From NCBI GenBank assembly GCA_937875295.1, contig CALLXS010000117.1, positions 1 to 50,912 on the forward strand: a stretch of 50,912 nt of DNA. The letters are read 5' to 3'. Position 1 is the stretch's first letter, and each line of letters begins with the position of its first letter. Below are positions 44,501 to 50,912 of this stretch, one piece after another. Below the pieces are notes generated by a model, which had not been told where the DNA came from, did no database searches, and was given only the letters and a program-made list of their open reading frames with translations. The DNA is from an uncultured bacterium. Lineage in GTDB: Bacteria; Bacteroidota; Ignavibacteria; Kapaibacteriales; UBA2268. A program made the position numbers and the translations under genes.

Positions 44501-45790
44501 GGACTTAGGACTGCTAATGATAGGAAATTTGAAACTACTCCTGCATTTAAGAAAGAAGATATTAATCGGAAAATAATTGTTCCTTGGTTTGGAGATTTCT
44601 ATTCTCCGATTATACCAACTTTGCTTGGATTACTCGGATATAATATAGAGAATCTACCTCCAAGTGACCAGAAGTCTGCTGATATTGGACTTAAGTATTC
44701 TAATAATGAAATTTGTTATCCAGCTACTTTGGTGATAGGTGATTTAATTAAAGCATTGAATTCCGGGAAATATAATCCTGATGAAATTGCTGTAGGAATC
44801 ACTCAAACAGGGGGACAATGTAGAGCTACTAACTATACTGCTTTAATTAAAAAAGCTTTGATAGCTGCTAATTTTAAAAATACTCCTGTAGTTGTAGTTG
44901 GCTTAGGTAGTACAGTCTTAAACGAGCAACCGGGATTCAAAGTATCGATAAAGAAAATATATAAACTATTAATTGCATCTGTAATTTACTTAGACGTACT
45001 GTCTCAGATGTATTATTCTACTGCTCCTAGAGAAAAAATTAAAGGTTCTGCATTAGCTTTGCGTAATAAATATATCGATCTATGTAATGATGCATTAAGA
45101 AATCAAGACCACGAAATATTTTATCAACTAATTAGAGAAGCATCAAAGGAATTTGCTTCTATTAATAACAGAAAAAATATACCAATAGTAGGAATTGTTG
45201 GTGAGATTTATGTAAAATATAATAATTTTGGACATAAAAATGTTATTAATTGGTTGGTTGAAAATGGAGTAGAACCTGTAGTACCAGCATTGACTAATTT
45301 CTTTACTGATGGATTTGCTAATACTGATATTCGCGTAAGGGATAATATAACAAGCAGAAAAATGCCTAAATTTATTTCTAATTTTGTTGAAAATTATATA
45401 AATAAAGTAATAGCAAAGATGGAAAATGAAATTAAAGATTATCCATTTTTCCGCTCAATCGGCAATTCAAGAGAAGAATCTTTAATGGCTGAAGAAGTTA
45501 TAAATCTTAACTCACAGTTTGGCGAGGGGTGGAGAATCCCAGCAGAAATAATTCATTTTGCTAAAAATGGAATCAATAATGTAATAAGTTTGCAACCATT
45601 TGGTTGTATTGCTAATCATATTGTTTCTAAAGGAATTGAAAAGAAGATGAGAGAATTATATCCTTCTCTTAATTTATTATCCTTAGATTTTGATAGCGGA
45701 ATGAGCGAAGTAAATATTTATAATAGACTTCATTTCATTGTTAAGAATGCAAAAACAGATGTAGAGATAAATGAACTAGCTACAGTTTAA
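41510..45790 (+). CDS. Giant 2-hydroxyacyl-CoA dehydratase activase-like protein
   Basis: A 1426-residue protein. It has two tandem ASKHA ATPase domains of the BcrA/BadF/HgdC type: GIDVGSTTIKFVV (about 9) with NGSCAGGTGSF and SRCGVFCKTD, then GIDSGSTTTKLVA (about 332) with NEACSSGCGSF and GTRCTVFMNS. These four cysteine spots match the paired Cys that hold a [4Fe-4S] cluster in HgdC. A Cys-rich TCKGCENTC segment (about 616) follows. The rest is a DUF2229/HgdB-like region (KIGIPRVLGFYENYPFW about 680, GRPYHIDPFIQH about 871) and a further C-terminal HgdB-like part. Such large fusions are widespread in anaerobes, but their reaction is not known. It has a TATTTTTG -7-like site 27 bases upstream. 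Confidence 0.88.
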   Translation: MKNIDYNIGIDVGSTTIKFVVTDFNFNVIYKEYRRHYADIEKSIYTIIEEIKSEFTDVRASFCITGSAGMGISERCGIPFVQEVVASCDIISHKYPDTKVLVDIGGEDSKMIFFKQGNSTPDIRMNGSCAGGTGSFIDQIASLLNIEISDLNALAENATMTYPIASRCGVFCKTDIQTLLSQNVSKNDIAASVFHAVCIQILTSLARGQDVLPKVMLSGGPFYFIPQLRKAFAKTLNLNEDDFILSENAAVFPAWGAALNARHKNKSMTLSEFNDLIESSKVKKQNYNSSRLQRLFTSDQHYNNWKETKRQFNFPRRDILTNYPKECFIGIDSGSTTTKLVALDKEGKIFYQFYSKNKGNSLQTVIESLKELHNTAMSEGIDLKILNSCVTGYGEDLIKAALSINFGMVETIAHYTAASFFNENVSFILDIGGQDMKAIFIENGFIKRLEINEACSSGCGSFIETFAHSLNFTAPEFSDVAIESDNPCDLGTRCTVFMNSKVKQSLREGASVNDISAGLGYAVIKNCLNKVLKLRDYSELGDNIMVQGGTFRNIAVIRSLELETGKSVMITDYPELMGALGTALYCKKQFEIGDSQEKYLSEIIKPTQTTEKKVTCKGCENTCQVVAYKFENNNIYYSGNKCEKVFYSKGNKVKKGVNFHSEKYSLLFDRGANISKPKAKIGIPRVLGFYENYPFWHALFTNLGYEIVLSDTSTMNLFEQGIDTIMSDNICFPAKITNGHILNLIDKKVDRIFLPFIVFEQQDDKKTPNSYNCPIVTGYSEVISSAISPEKKFNIPLDSPGITFKDEKLLKKNCISYFRTIEPNISNSSFNLAFQEAIKAQKSYERILTARCNELLRKAEKEERLIILLSGRPYHIDPFIQHKISDIFADFGVDIISEDLLRDSNSITDEAETIMQWAYTNRILKSALYVAKSSKNIQYVELTSFGCGPDAFILDEVNDILKRYGKYPTILKIDDINNTSSTRLRIRSLIESLKHKNGLRTANDRKFETTPAFKKEDINRKIIVPWFGDFYSPIIPTLLGLLGYNIENLPPSDQKSADIGLKYSNNEICYPATLVIGDLIKALNSGKYNPDEIAVGITQTGGQCRATNYTALIKKALIAANFKNTPVVVVGLGSTVLNEQPGFKVSIKKIYKLLIASVIYLDVLSQMYYSTAPREKIKGSALALRNKYIDLCNDALRNQDHEIFYQLIREASKEFASINNRKNIPIVGIVGEIYVKYNNFGHKNVINWLVENGVEPVVPALTNFFTDGFANTDIRVRDNITSRKMPKFISNFVENYINKVIAKMENEIKDYPFFRSIGNSREESLMAEEVINLNSQFGEGWRIPAEIIHFAKNGINNVISLQPFGCIANHIVSKGIEKKMRELYPSLNLLSLDFDSGMSEVNIYNRLHFIVKNAKTDVEINELATV

Positions 45791-45905
45791 GATTTTTAAT
45801 GATAAAATAAATTAATAATTATTTACAATAAGTTATTTAATTTTACGAATTATAACTTTATAAAGAAGTTAAATTACATATAAATATTTATTGGGTATAA
45901 TTATT

Positions 45906-46637
45906 ATGGAAGAATTAAAAAGATTTCAAGCAAGCGAAGAAGCTAAAGGTAAAGCAAAACAATTAAGACTCTTTGCTTTAATCTCATTTCTACTTGCTAT
46001 GGCAGGGGAAGTATTCGCTATTTTAAAGCTAATTCACGACGATACACTCGTGTGGCTAATTGTAGTAATCGTAGTTATTCTTGCTTTGGCACTTTTAGGC
46101 TCATATTTGTGGAAAAAGTCTAATCGTTTAGATCCAGCATCAGAAGCAGACAAAACTCGTTTCTTTATTCAAAATCAATTAGGTGCTATTCTTAGTGTAT
46201 TGGCATTTTTGCCTCTCGTAATATTTATTTTCTCAAATAAAGAAATAAATAGCAAAACAAAAGGAATCGCAGGAGGTATTGTTGCTGTGGCATTATTAGT
46301 AGCTGGAATTTATGGAGTAGATTTTAATCCACCATCTATTGAAAAATATTCTAAAGAAATTAATGCCCAAACAGACTCACTAAAAACGATTAATAATGGG
46401 ACTGATTATGTCTACTGGACTAAAGAAGGGAATAAATATCATATTTATAAAGATTGTTATCATATTAAGAATAGAGAAGTGATAAATGATGGTACAGTAA
46501 AAAAAGCATGGGAAGCTAAGGGTATTTCGGAATTATGCCTTACATGCAAATCGCGAGTAATGAAAGAAAATAATATAATTGATGTAATAAAAGATAATAT
46601 TGAAAGTAGCGCTAAATCAATAAATAAAAACAATTAG
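45906..46637 (+). CDS. Four-helix membrane protein with a Cys/His-motif tail
   Basis: A 243-residue protein from ATG 45906. The frame opens at a TTG at 45891, but the ATG gives a natural MEELKRF start. Four hydrophobic segments (about 22-39, 43-62, 86-104, 120-135) are followed by a soluble C-terminal domain. That domain carries KYHIYKDCYH (about 174-183) and LCLTCKS (about 211-217). This H-x(4)-C...C-x-x-C pattern resembles the small zinc-like modules joined to ComEA-type or nuclease-type proteins, e.g. the YHxxxC...LxxA...PCxxC family. The function is unknown. It is followed by a two-way terminator. Confidence 0.7.
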   Translation: MEELKRFQASEEAKGKAKQLRLFALISFLLAMAGEVFAILKLIHDDTLVWLIVVIVVILALALLGSYLWKKSNRLDPASEADKTRFFIQNQLGAILSVLAFLPLVIFIFSNKEINSKTKGIAGGIVAVALLVAGIYGVDFNPPSIEKYSKEINAQTDSLKTINNGTDYVYWTKEGNKYHIYKDCYHIKNREVINDGTVKKAWEAKGISELCLTCKSRVMKENNIIDVIKDNIESSAKSINKNN

Positions 46638-46656
46638 ATATTAAAATTGAAATAAT

Positions 46657-46692
46657 AAAAAAGATGAGTCCAACTATGAACTCATCTTTTTT
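46657..46692. terminator. Bidirectional terminator between the membrane protein and the STAS gene
   Basis: AAAAAAGATGAGT (46657-46669) pairs with ACTCATCTTTTTT (46680-46692) around a ten-base loop, between convergent genes. A long T-run follows on the plus strand. Confidence 0.87.
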
Positions 46693-46714
46693 TTATTGAA
46701 AATAATTAAAAAAA

Positions 46715-47038
46715 TTACTTTAAGAAAACTTGATTTAAGTGAGTCATTTCAAGTAATTTCATTATTTTGTTGGGAATATTAACAAATTTAATTTTTTTAT
46801 CAATTTTTTTTGCAGATGTATATGCTGCCACAAGCATACCTAAACCTGAGGAATTCATTACCTCTACATTATCTAAATCGAGAATTAAAAGATTAATTTT
46901 GTCATCATTCAAGTGCTTATGTACTAATGATGAAAATTCCATAGCTTCACTTCCACCGAGTACTTTCTCCGGTAGAGCGATATTAACTTTAGTTCCATCA
47001 ATTTCAATTTTATATTTGTTTTTTTCCATATTATTCAC
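46715..47038 (-). CDS. STAS-domain anti-sigma factor antagonist-like protein
   Basis: A 107-residue single STAS domain. The conserved phospho-acceptor site is MNSSGLGMLV (61-70; Ser63 or Ser64), as in SpoIIAA/RsbV. The frame before it, LLILDLDNVEV, is the usual central strand. Such proteins are switched by a partner serine kinase (SpoIIAB/RsbW-like) and phosphatase; none is nearby. It is the last gene after secD and secF, starting 5 bases beyond the secF stop (an alternative Met at residue 4 gives a 9-base shift), so it is probably translationally coupled to them. Confidence 0.85.
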   Translation of the reverse strand: MNNMEKNKYKIEIDGTKVNIALPEKVLGGSEAMEFSSLVHKHLNDDKINLLILDLDNVEVMNSSGLGMLVAAYTSAKKIDKKIKFVNIPNKIMKLLEMTHLNQVFLK

Positions 47039-47043
47039 TTAAA

Positions 47044-47988
47044 TTATTTTCTTTTAAGGGCTAATTCATGTGCTCTATCTTTACGAAGTTTTTTATCAAC
47101 TACGTAAATTACATAAGAGCTAGAAATATAAATTGATGAGTACGTACCAACGATAACGCCTACCAACATTGTAAATGCGAAATTCTGAAGTACAGGACCT
47201 GCAGTGAAAACCATAATAGTTAAAACTAAAATAACGGAAAGACCTGTATTTACAGTTCTACTTAAAGTTTCATTTAAGCTCAGATTTATTATTTTCTTAA
47301 TTTCTAATCCTTTATGAATCTCGTTATTTTCTCGAATTCTATCAAAAATTACCACTGTATCATTAATTGAATAACCAATTACAGTTAAAATTGCTGCGAG
47401 CATAGTTTGGTCAAATTGAACGTTTAGCACACCTATTTGTCCCATAAAAAGAACAAAACCTACAGTGAATAGTACGTCATGGACTAATCCAATAATAGCT
47501 CCTAAGCCATATACGAACTCAAATCTAAAAGCAATATATAATGTAATTGCAATTATTGAGAGTAAAACTGCGATAATTGCTGAATTTCTCATTTCCTTAC
47601 CGACTTTAGGACCTATTGAATTTTCTCCTAATTTAGTTACATTTTCACCGGGGTAGGATTTTTGTAAAACACTCATAATTTGAGTAGAAATTTTACTATC
47701 ATTAGTATTATTTTCTTTTACTCTTATTAAATATTGATTATTTTTTCCGAATGTTTTTATCTCAGCATCTCCAATCCCACCTTTCTCAATATTAGATCTT
47801 ATATCATCTATTTGAACAGGTTGATTAAATGCTACTTGTATTTCAGTACCACCAACGAAATCAATACCGAAATTAATTTCAGAAAAAAGTATTAATAATA
47901 TACCTATTCCTAATGATATACAAGATAATACGAAAAAGAAGAATCTTGATTTAATAAAATCTATATTTGTTTCTTTAAAAAATTGCAT
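47044..47988 (-). CDS. secF: Protein translocase subunit SecF
   Basis: A 314-residue inner-membrane protein. The first helix is followed by the periplasmic GIDFVGGTEIQVAF (about 39-52), then five more membrane helices. LTVIGYSINDTVVIFDRIREN (about 203) is the RND-type helix 4 with the conserved SxNDTVVxxDRxRE signature. SecF works with SecD to pull exported proteins into the periplasm using the proton gradient. AGGA lies nine bases before the ATG. It follows secD by 18 bases. Confidence 0.95.
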   Translation of the reverse strand: MQFFKETNIDFIKSRFFFFVLSCISLGIGILLILFSEINFGIDFVGGTEIQVAFNQPVQIDDIRSNIEKGGIGDAEIKTFGKNNQYLIRVKENNTNDSKISTQIMSVLQKSYPGENVTKLGENSIGPKVGKEMRNSAIIAVLLSIIAITLYIAFRFEFVYGLGAIIGLVHDVLFTVGFVLFMGQIGVLNVQFDQTMLAAILTVIGYSINDTVVIFDRIRENNEIHKGLEIKKIINLSLNETLSRTVNTGLSVILVLTIMVFTAGPVLQNFAFTMLVGVIVGTYSSIYISSSYVIYVVDKKLRKDRAHELALKRK

Positions 47989-48006
47989 TGTATTCCTTTC
48001 TTTTTA

Positions 48007-50157
48007 TTATTTTACATTAGAAGTAGCAACTTCTTCTTTAGGTTGACCAAAATTAAAGTAATTAGAACCTGGTTTTATAAATAATCTCACAAGAGCTTTT
48101 GAAAGTATTGTTGCAGTAAATAGCGTTGCAAGAATACCCATCATAAGAGTCATTGCGAAACCTTGAATAGGACCAGTACCAAAGAAATACAATATTACAC
48201 CAGTGATAAATGTAGTTAAATTTGAGTCAATTATTGCAGTAAGCGCCTTGCTAAATCCTTCATCTACTGCTGATTGAAGGTTGCGACCTTTGTGAAGTTC
48301 TTCACGAATACGTTCGAAAATTAGTACGTTAGAATCGACCGCCATACCTATAGTTAGGATAATTCCGGCTATACCAGGTAATGTTAATGTACCATCGAAA
48401 GCAGCCATAAATCCGAGTAATAAACCTAAATTAACGAATAATGCAATATCCGCTACAACTCCACCCATTGCATAGTATATTATCATAAATAATATTACAA
48501 CAAAGAAAGAAATTATACTTGATTTTAAGCCCGAATTAATAGAATCTTCACCTAAAGACGGACCAACTACTCTTACTTCGGCAGCTTGTACAGGGGCTTT
48601 TAATGCACCAGATTTTAAAACTATTTTTAATAATTTTGCTTCATCTGCATTTTCCATACCTGTGATTTCTGAGCTTCCACCTGTAATTTTGGATTGTACT
48701 ACAGGTGCAGTATATACTTGGTCATCTAAAATTACAGCAATTCGGTTCCCAATGTTAGCACCAGTAATTTTTGACCATCTTTCAGCACCATCACTATTCA
48801 TTACCATGTTTACTACAGGTTGGTTGTTAGTTTGGTTGTATGTTGCTATTGCATCGGTAATAACTTCTCCTGTTAATTTTGGTTGGAAGTCTTTACATGC
48901 ATAGAAATTGTAATAATTTACATCTTTTCCATTATTATCTTTTAGAACCATTGGCTTAGCATCGAAAAACAAATTGCTTCCTTCTGGTAAAAGGTTTTTA
49001 ATCTCAGGTCTTTTCATTAGAACAAGGATTTTTTTCATATTATCTTCGCTTGCCATAAAATGATATGTACCTTCAGGGAATATATCTCTTGAATAATCAA
49101 TTTCTTGAGCTTGAGATTTATTGTCTTGTGAATATCTTGAAGAGAACATTATAGTGAAAGGATGGTCTTTCATATATTTCTTTGCTGCTTCTTCATTTGA
49201 TAAATTTGCATAAGGATTAGCAGTATCAGCAGTTTTGTTTTCTGTTAGTTTTGCAGAATCAATTTTTGTATTATTTGATGCATCAGACTTTGAATTAGCT
49301 TTTTTGTCGCCAATTGCTTTTGATGCTACATTAGCTGTATCTTTTTGAACATTGCTTGAATCAACTTTTGATAATTCATTATCGATAAAATCTTTGCCTC
49401 CAGAGGCTAAAAATTGGTCAATTTTAAAAAATGATTTTACTAATGCTTGGTCGTTATTTACACTTTTAAACTCTAAACGAGCAGTAGTTTTTACAAGGCT
49501 AAGCATTTGATTTTCATCTTGCACACCCGGTAATTCTAAAACCACTCTTCTTGAGCCTTGCTTTTGAATAGTAGGTTCGCTAATACCATATTTATCAACA
49601 CGGTTACGAATTACTTCGATAGCTTGGTCAATAGCTTCAGCTTCATTTTCTCTTAACTTATCTTGAATTTGTTCTTCAGCTTTAGCTAAATCGTCTGAAG
49701 TATTGAAATCGAAATAATCAGACAAATATTTTTTCTTAGGTCTAGCTATTTCATCGAAATTTTTTAGGAAAATGTCGATGGTATTAGCATCGCTCATTTC
49801 TGTTTGTTGTTTTGTTTTCTCAATGACTTGAGCAAATATTTCATCTTTGCTTTCTTCATTAGCAGACTCTTCGACAAGTTTTAGTACGTCAGCTTCAAGA
49901 GTAACATACATACCCCCACGAAGGTCTAATCCTAATTTTAGTCTGCCTTTTTTAGCACTTTCGAGATCTTCCCCATGAAGTTTATAGAAATTGTCCATTA
50001 TCTTCATAGAATCGGCAGAATTTGAGGAAGCTCTTTGGAAATATTCTTTTTCTACTTTTTCGAGTTGAGTAGCTCGATAAGTAGGATATAATAATACCGC
50101 AGAAAGAATTATCGGTAAGATTACAATCAAAATATTACTAATTGATCTTTTCTTCAA
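48007..50157 (-). CDS. secD: Protein translocase subunit SecD
   Basis: A 716-residue SecD, longer than the E. coli form of about 615. The first membrane helix (about 9-26) is followed by KLGLDLRGGMYVTLE (about 76-90). The P1 head domain appears as VIRNRVDKYGISEPTIQKQG (about 161). Five C-terminal helices include GMAVDSNVLIFERIREEL. A low-complexity insert rich in Lys, Asn, Ser, Ala and Asp (about 274-322) accounts for much of the extra length. The start is TTG, supported by GGAG six bases earlier in ACGGAGACTTAA. A minus-strand TATTTTTG at 50236-50229 may be its -7 element. Confidence 0.94.
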   Translation of the reverse strand: MKKRSISNILIVILPIILSAVLLYPTYRATQLEKVEKEYFQRASSNSADSMKIMDNFYKLHGEDLESAKKGRLKLGLDLRGGMYVTLEADVLKLVEESANEESKDEIFAQVIEKTKQQTEMSDANTIDIFLKNFDEIARPKKKYLSDYFDFNTSDDLAKAEEQIQDKLRENEAEAIDQAIEVIRNRVDKYGISEPTIQKQGSRRVVLELPGVQDENQMLSLVKTTARLEFKSVNNDQALVKSFFKIDQFLASGGKDFIDNELSKVDSSNVQKDTANVASKAIGDKKANSKSDASNNTKIDSAKLTENKTADTANPYANLSNEEAAKKYMKDHPFTIMFSSRYSQDNKSQAQEIDYSRDIFPEGTYHFMASEDNMKKILVLMKRPEIKNLLPEGSNLFFDAKPMVLKDNNGKDVNYYNFYACKDFQPKLTGEVITDAIATYNQTNNQPVVNMVMNSDGAERWSKITGANIGNRIAVILDDQVYTAPVVQSKITGGSSEITGMENADEAKLLKIVLKSGALKAPVQAAEVRVVGPSLGEDSINSGLKSSIISFFVVILFMIIYYAMGGVVADIALFVNLGLLLGFMAAFDGTLTLPGIAGIILTIGMAVDSNVLIFERIREELHKGRNLQSAVDEGFSKALTAIIDSNLTTFITGVILYFFGTGPIQGFAMTLMMGILATLFTATILSKALVRLFIKPGSNYFNFGQPKEEVATSNVK

Positions 50158-50326
50158 TTAAGTCTCCGTTAATTATGTGAATTAATATTATTTATTTTTA
50201 AATTTATGAATTGTAAAAAAATAGATTACAAAAATAGTGAAAAATATGGATATAATTTGATAATATCAAAAATTGATAATGTTTTTTGTTTAAATTACAA
50301 ATTATAAAAGGAAGTATTTTTTGGAA

Positions 50327-50912
50327 TTAGTAATAAATATATTCGTAAATATATGTATTAATTGTTTTGAGGTTAGGATTGTTTTCTATTTCTTTATAGA
50401 TTTTGCCAAATTTATTATATGAAGTAGAGATTATGGTTTTAATTTTACCAAAATAATCAAATGAGAATCGGTCAATAGTAGAATTGTTATAATTGTATGA
50501 TAAGCTATCGGATCTAATTATGGAGCCGGTTATACAATCTTTTTCAATTGAAGAATTTAATGAGCCAGAAGCATTATAAGCGTATTCAATGATTTTGATA
50601 TTTTCTTTCTGATTAGATTCAACAGTAGTGGATATCAAATTACCTTTTACATCATATTTGTAATAATATGTAGAAACAGTATCACCATTTATTTTTAATT
50701 GAGTTTTATAAATGATTTGACCGCTTGAATTAATAGAAGTTAAAATTTGCGTAATTACATTATCTTCGTTATAGCTTAAATATTCAATTGTTTCAATAAT
50801 ATCATATTTAGTATATTTGAAATGATGAATTTTCTTAGAATTGCCTGTGGAATCAAATTCAATAATTTTAATTAAATTTAACATTCTGCGTATTATATTC
50901 GGTTCTTTTCGA
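50327..50912 (-). CDS. YD-repeat/RHS-like protein, 5' end beyond the window (partial)
   Basis: A frame of 185 codons from the ATG at 50884, but the frame also stays open through 50885-50912 to the window edge. The true start is therefore likely outside. The sequence is a series of short units such as FKYTKYDIIETIEYL, YYYKYDVKGNLISTTVES and EYAYNASGSLNSSIE, each with a YxYxxxGxL pattern. This is the YD-repeat of RHS and related surface proteins, in a degraded form. The C-terminus is YIYEYIYY. No domain or cleavage site visible. Function unknown. Confidence 0.65.
   Translation of the reverse strand, partial: RKEPNIIRRMLNLIKIIEFDSTGNSKKIHHFKYTKYDIIETIEYLSYNEDNVITQILTSINSSGQIIYKTQLKINGDTVSTYYYKYDVKGNLISTTVESNQKENIKIIEYAYNASGSLNSSIEKDCITGSIIRSDSLSYNYNNSTIDRFSFDYFGKIKTIISTSYNKFGKIYKEIENNPNLKTINTYIYEYIYY

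Noticed and set aside
1..50912. Mobile elements, CRISPR arrays, toxin-antitoxin or defence genes
   Set aside because: No transposase, integrase, inverted terminal repeats, regularly spaced repeats or defence domains were recognised; gene order and composition look like ordinary chromosome.

Overview
This is an AT-rich chromosomal window (about 30% GC by eye) densely packed with ordinary bacterial genes. No rRNA, tRNA, insertion sequence, phage gene or CRISPR array was recognised. Several traits point to the Fibrobacterota-Chlorobiota-Bacteroidota (FCB) superphylum. A large secreted protein (28462-30402) ends in a type IX secretion-type C-terminal domain. Many long gaps carry the Bacteroidota-type -7 element TAnnTTTG. 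Lipoproteins with short signal peptides are present. Unlike typical Bacteroidota, several genes have clear Shine-Dalgarno sequences (AGGAGG before the corA-like gene, GGAGG before the peptide transporter, GGAG before secD). A deep FCB lineage such as Ignavibacteria/Kapabacteria is therefore my guess; this is inference and would need a marker-gene tree.

Layout. 194-2317: an EF-G2-type translational GTPase, closed by a hairpin. 2409-10923 (+): a run containing an AddA/RecB-type helicase-nuclease, a hotdog thioesterase, a HAD phosphatase, cytidylate kinase, a lipoprotein, RibD and a glutaminyl cyclotransferase lipoprotein, mostly touching or overlapping. 18309-10972 (-): gyrB, xseB, an inositol-monophosphatase family gene, dapF, a PolX/PHP protein with a damaged polymerase site, a periplasmic CsgG-like protein and an O-methyltransferase. 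18647-20209 (-): a POT peptide transporter. 20506-22299 (+): one continuous frame joining peptidyl-tRNA hydrolase to an iron-type alcohol dehydrogenase. 22450-23484 (+): a possible leader peptide followed by a CorA-family transporter; nhaA lies convergent to it. 24921-27827 (+): pyruvate phosphate dikinase with lysine-rich tails. 27907-28335 (-): a two-CBS protein. 28462-33043 (+): the secreted C25-like protein and glycogen phosphorylase. 37000-33130 (-): thyX, a LolA-like periplasmic protein, queA and a ROK kinase. 37195-39950 (+): a pteridine-reductase-like SDR, an OsmC protein and an FAD oxidoreductase, tail to tail with an MFS exporter. 41510-45790 (+): a very large acyl-CoA dehydratase activase-like protein. 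45906-46637 (+): a membrane protein with a Cys/His tail. 50157-46715 (-): secD, secF and a STAS protein. The window ends inside a YD-repeat-like gene.

How it fits together. The content is mainly replication/repair (gyrB, addA, polX, xseB), translation and tRNA upkeep (EF-G2, pth, queA), central and storage carbon metabolism (ppdK, glgP, ROK kinase), nucleotide and folate metabolism (cmk, thyX with a divergent pteridine-reductase-like SDR), cell-wall/lysine synthesis (dapF), riboflavin (ribD), ion and peptide transport, and protein export (secDF plus a type IX cargo). I do not see a dedicated defence, conjugation or biosynthetic island.

Most worth a second look: the upstream region of the corA-like gene (22400-22578), which has the layout of a leader-peptide/RNA-switch control region; the pth-alcohol dehydrogenase fusion, which hangs on the exact length of short A-runs; the PolX with two of its three catalytic aspartates replaced; and the STAS protein closely linked to secDF. 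These are inferences from sequence alone.
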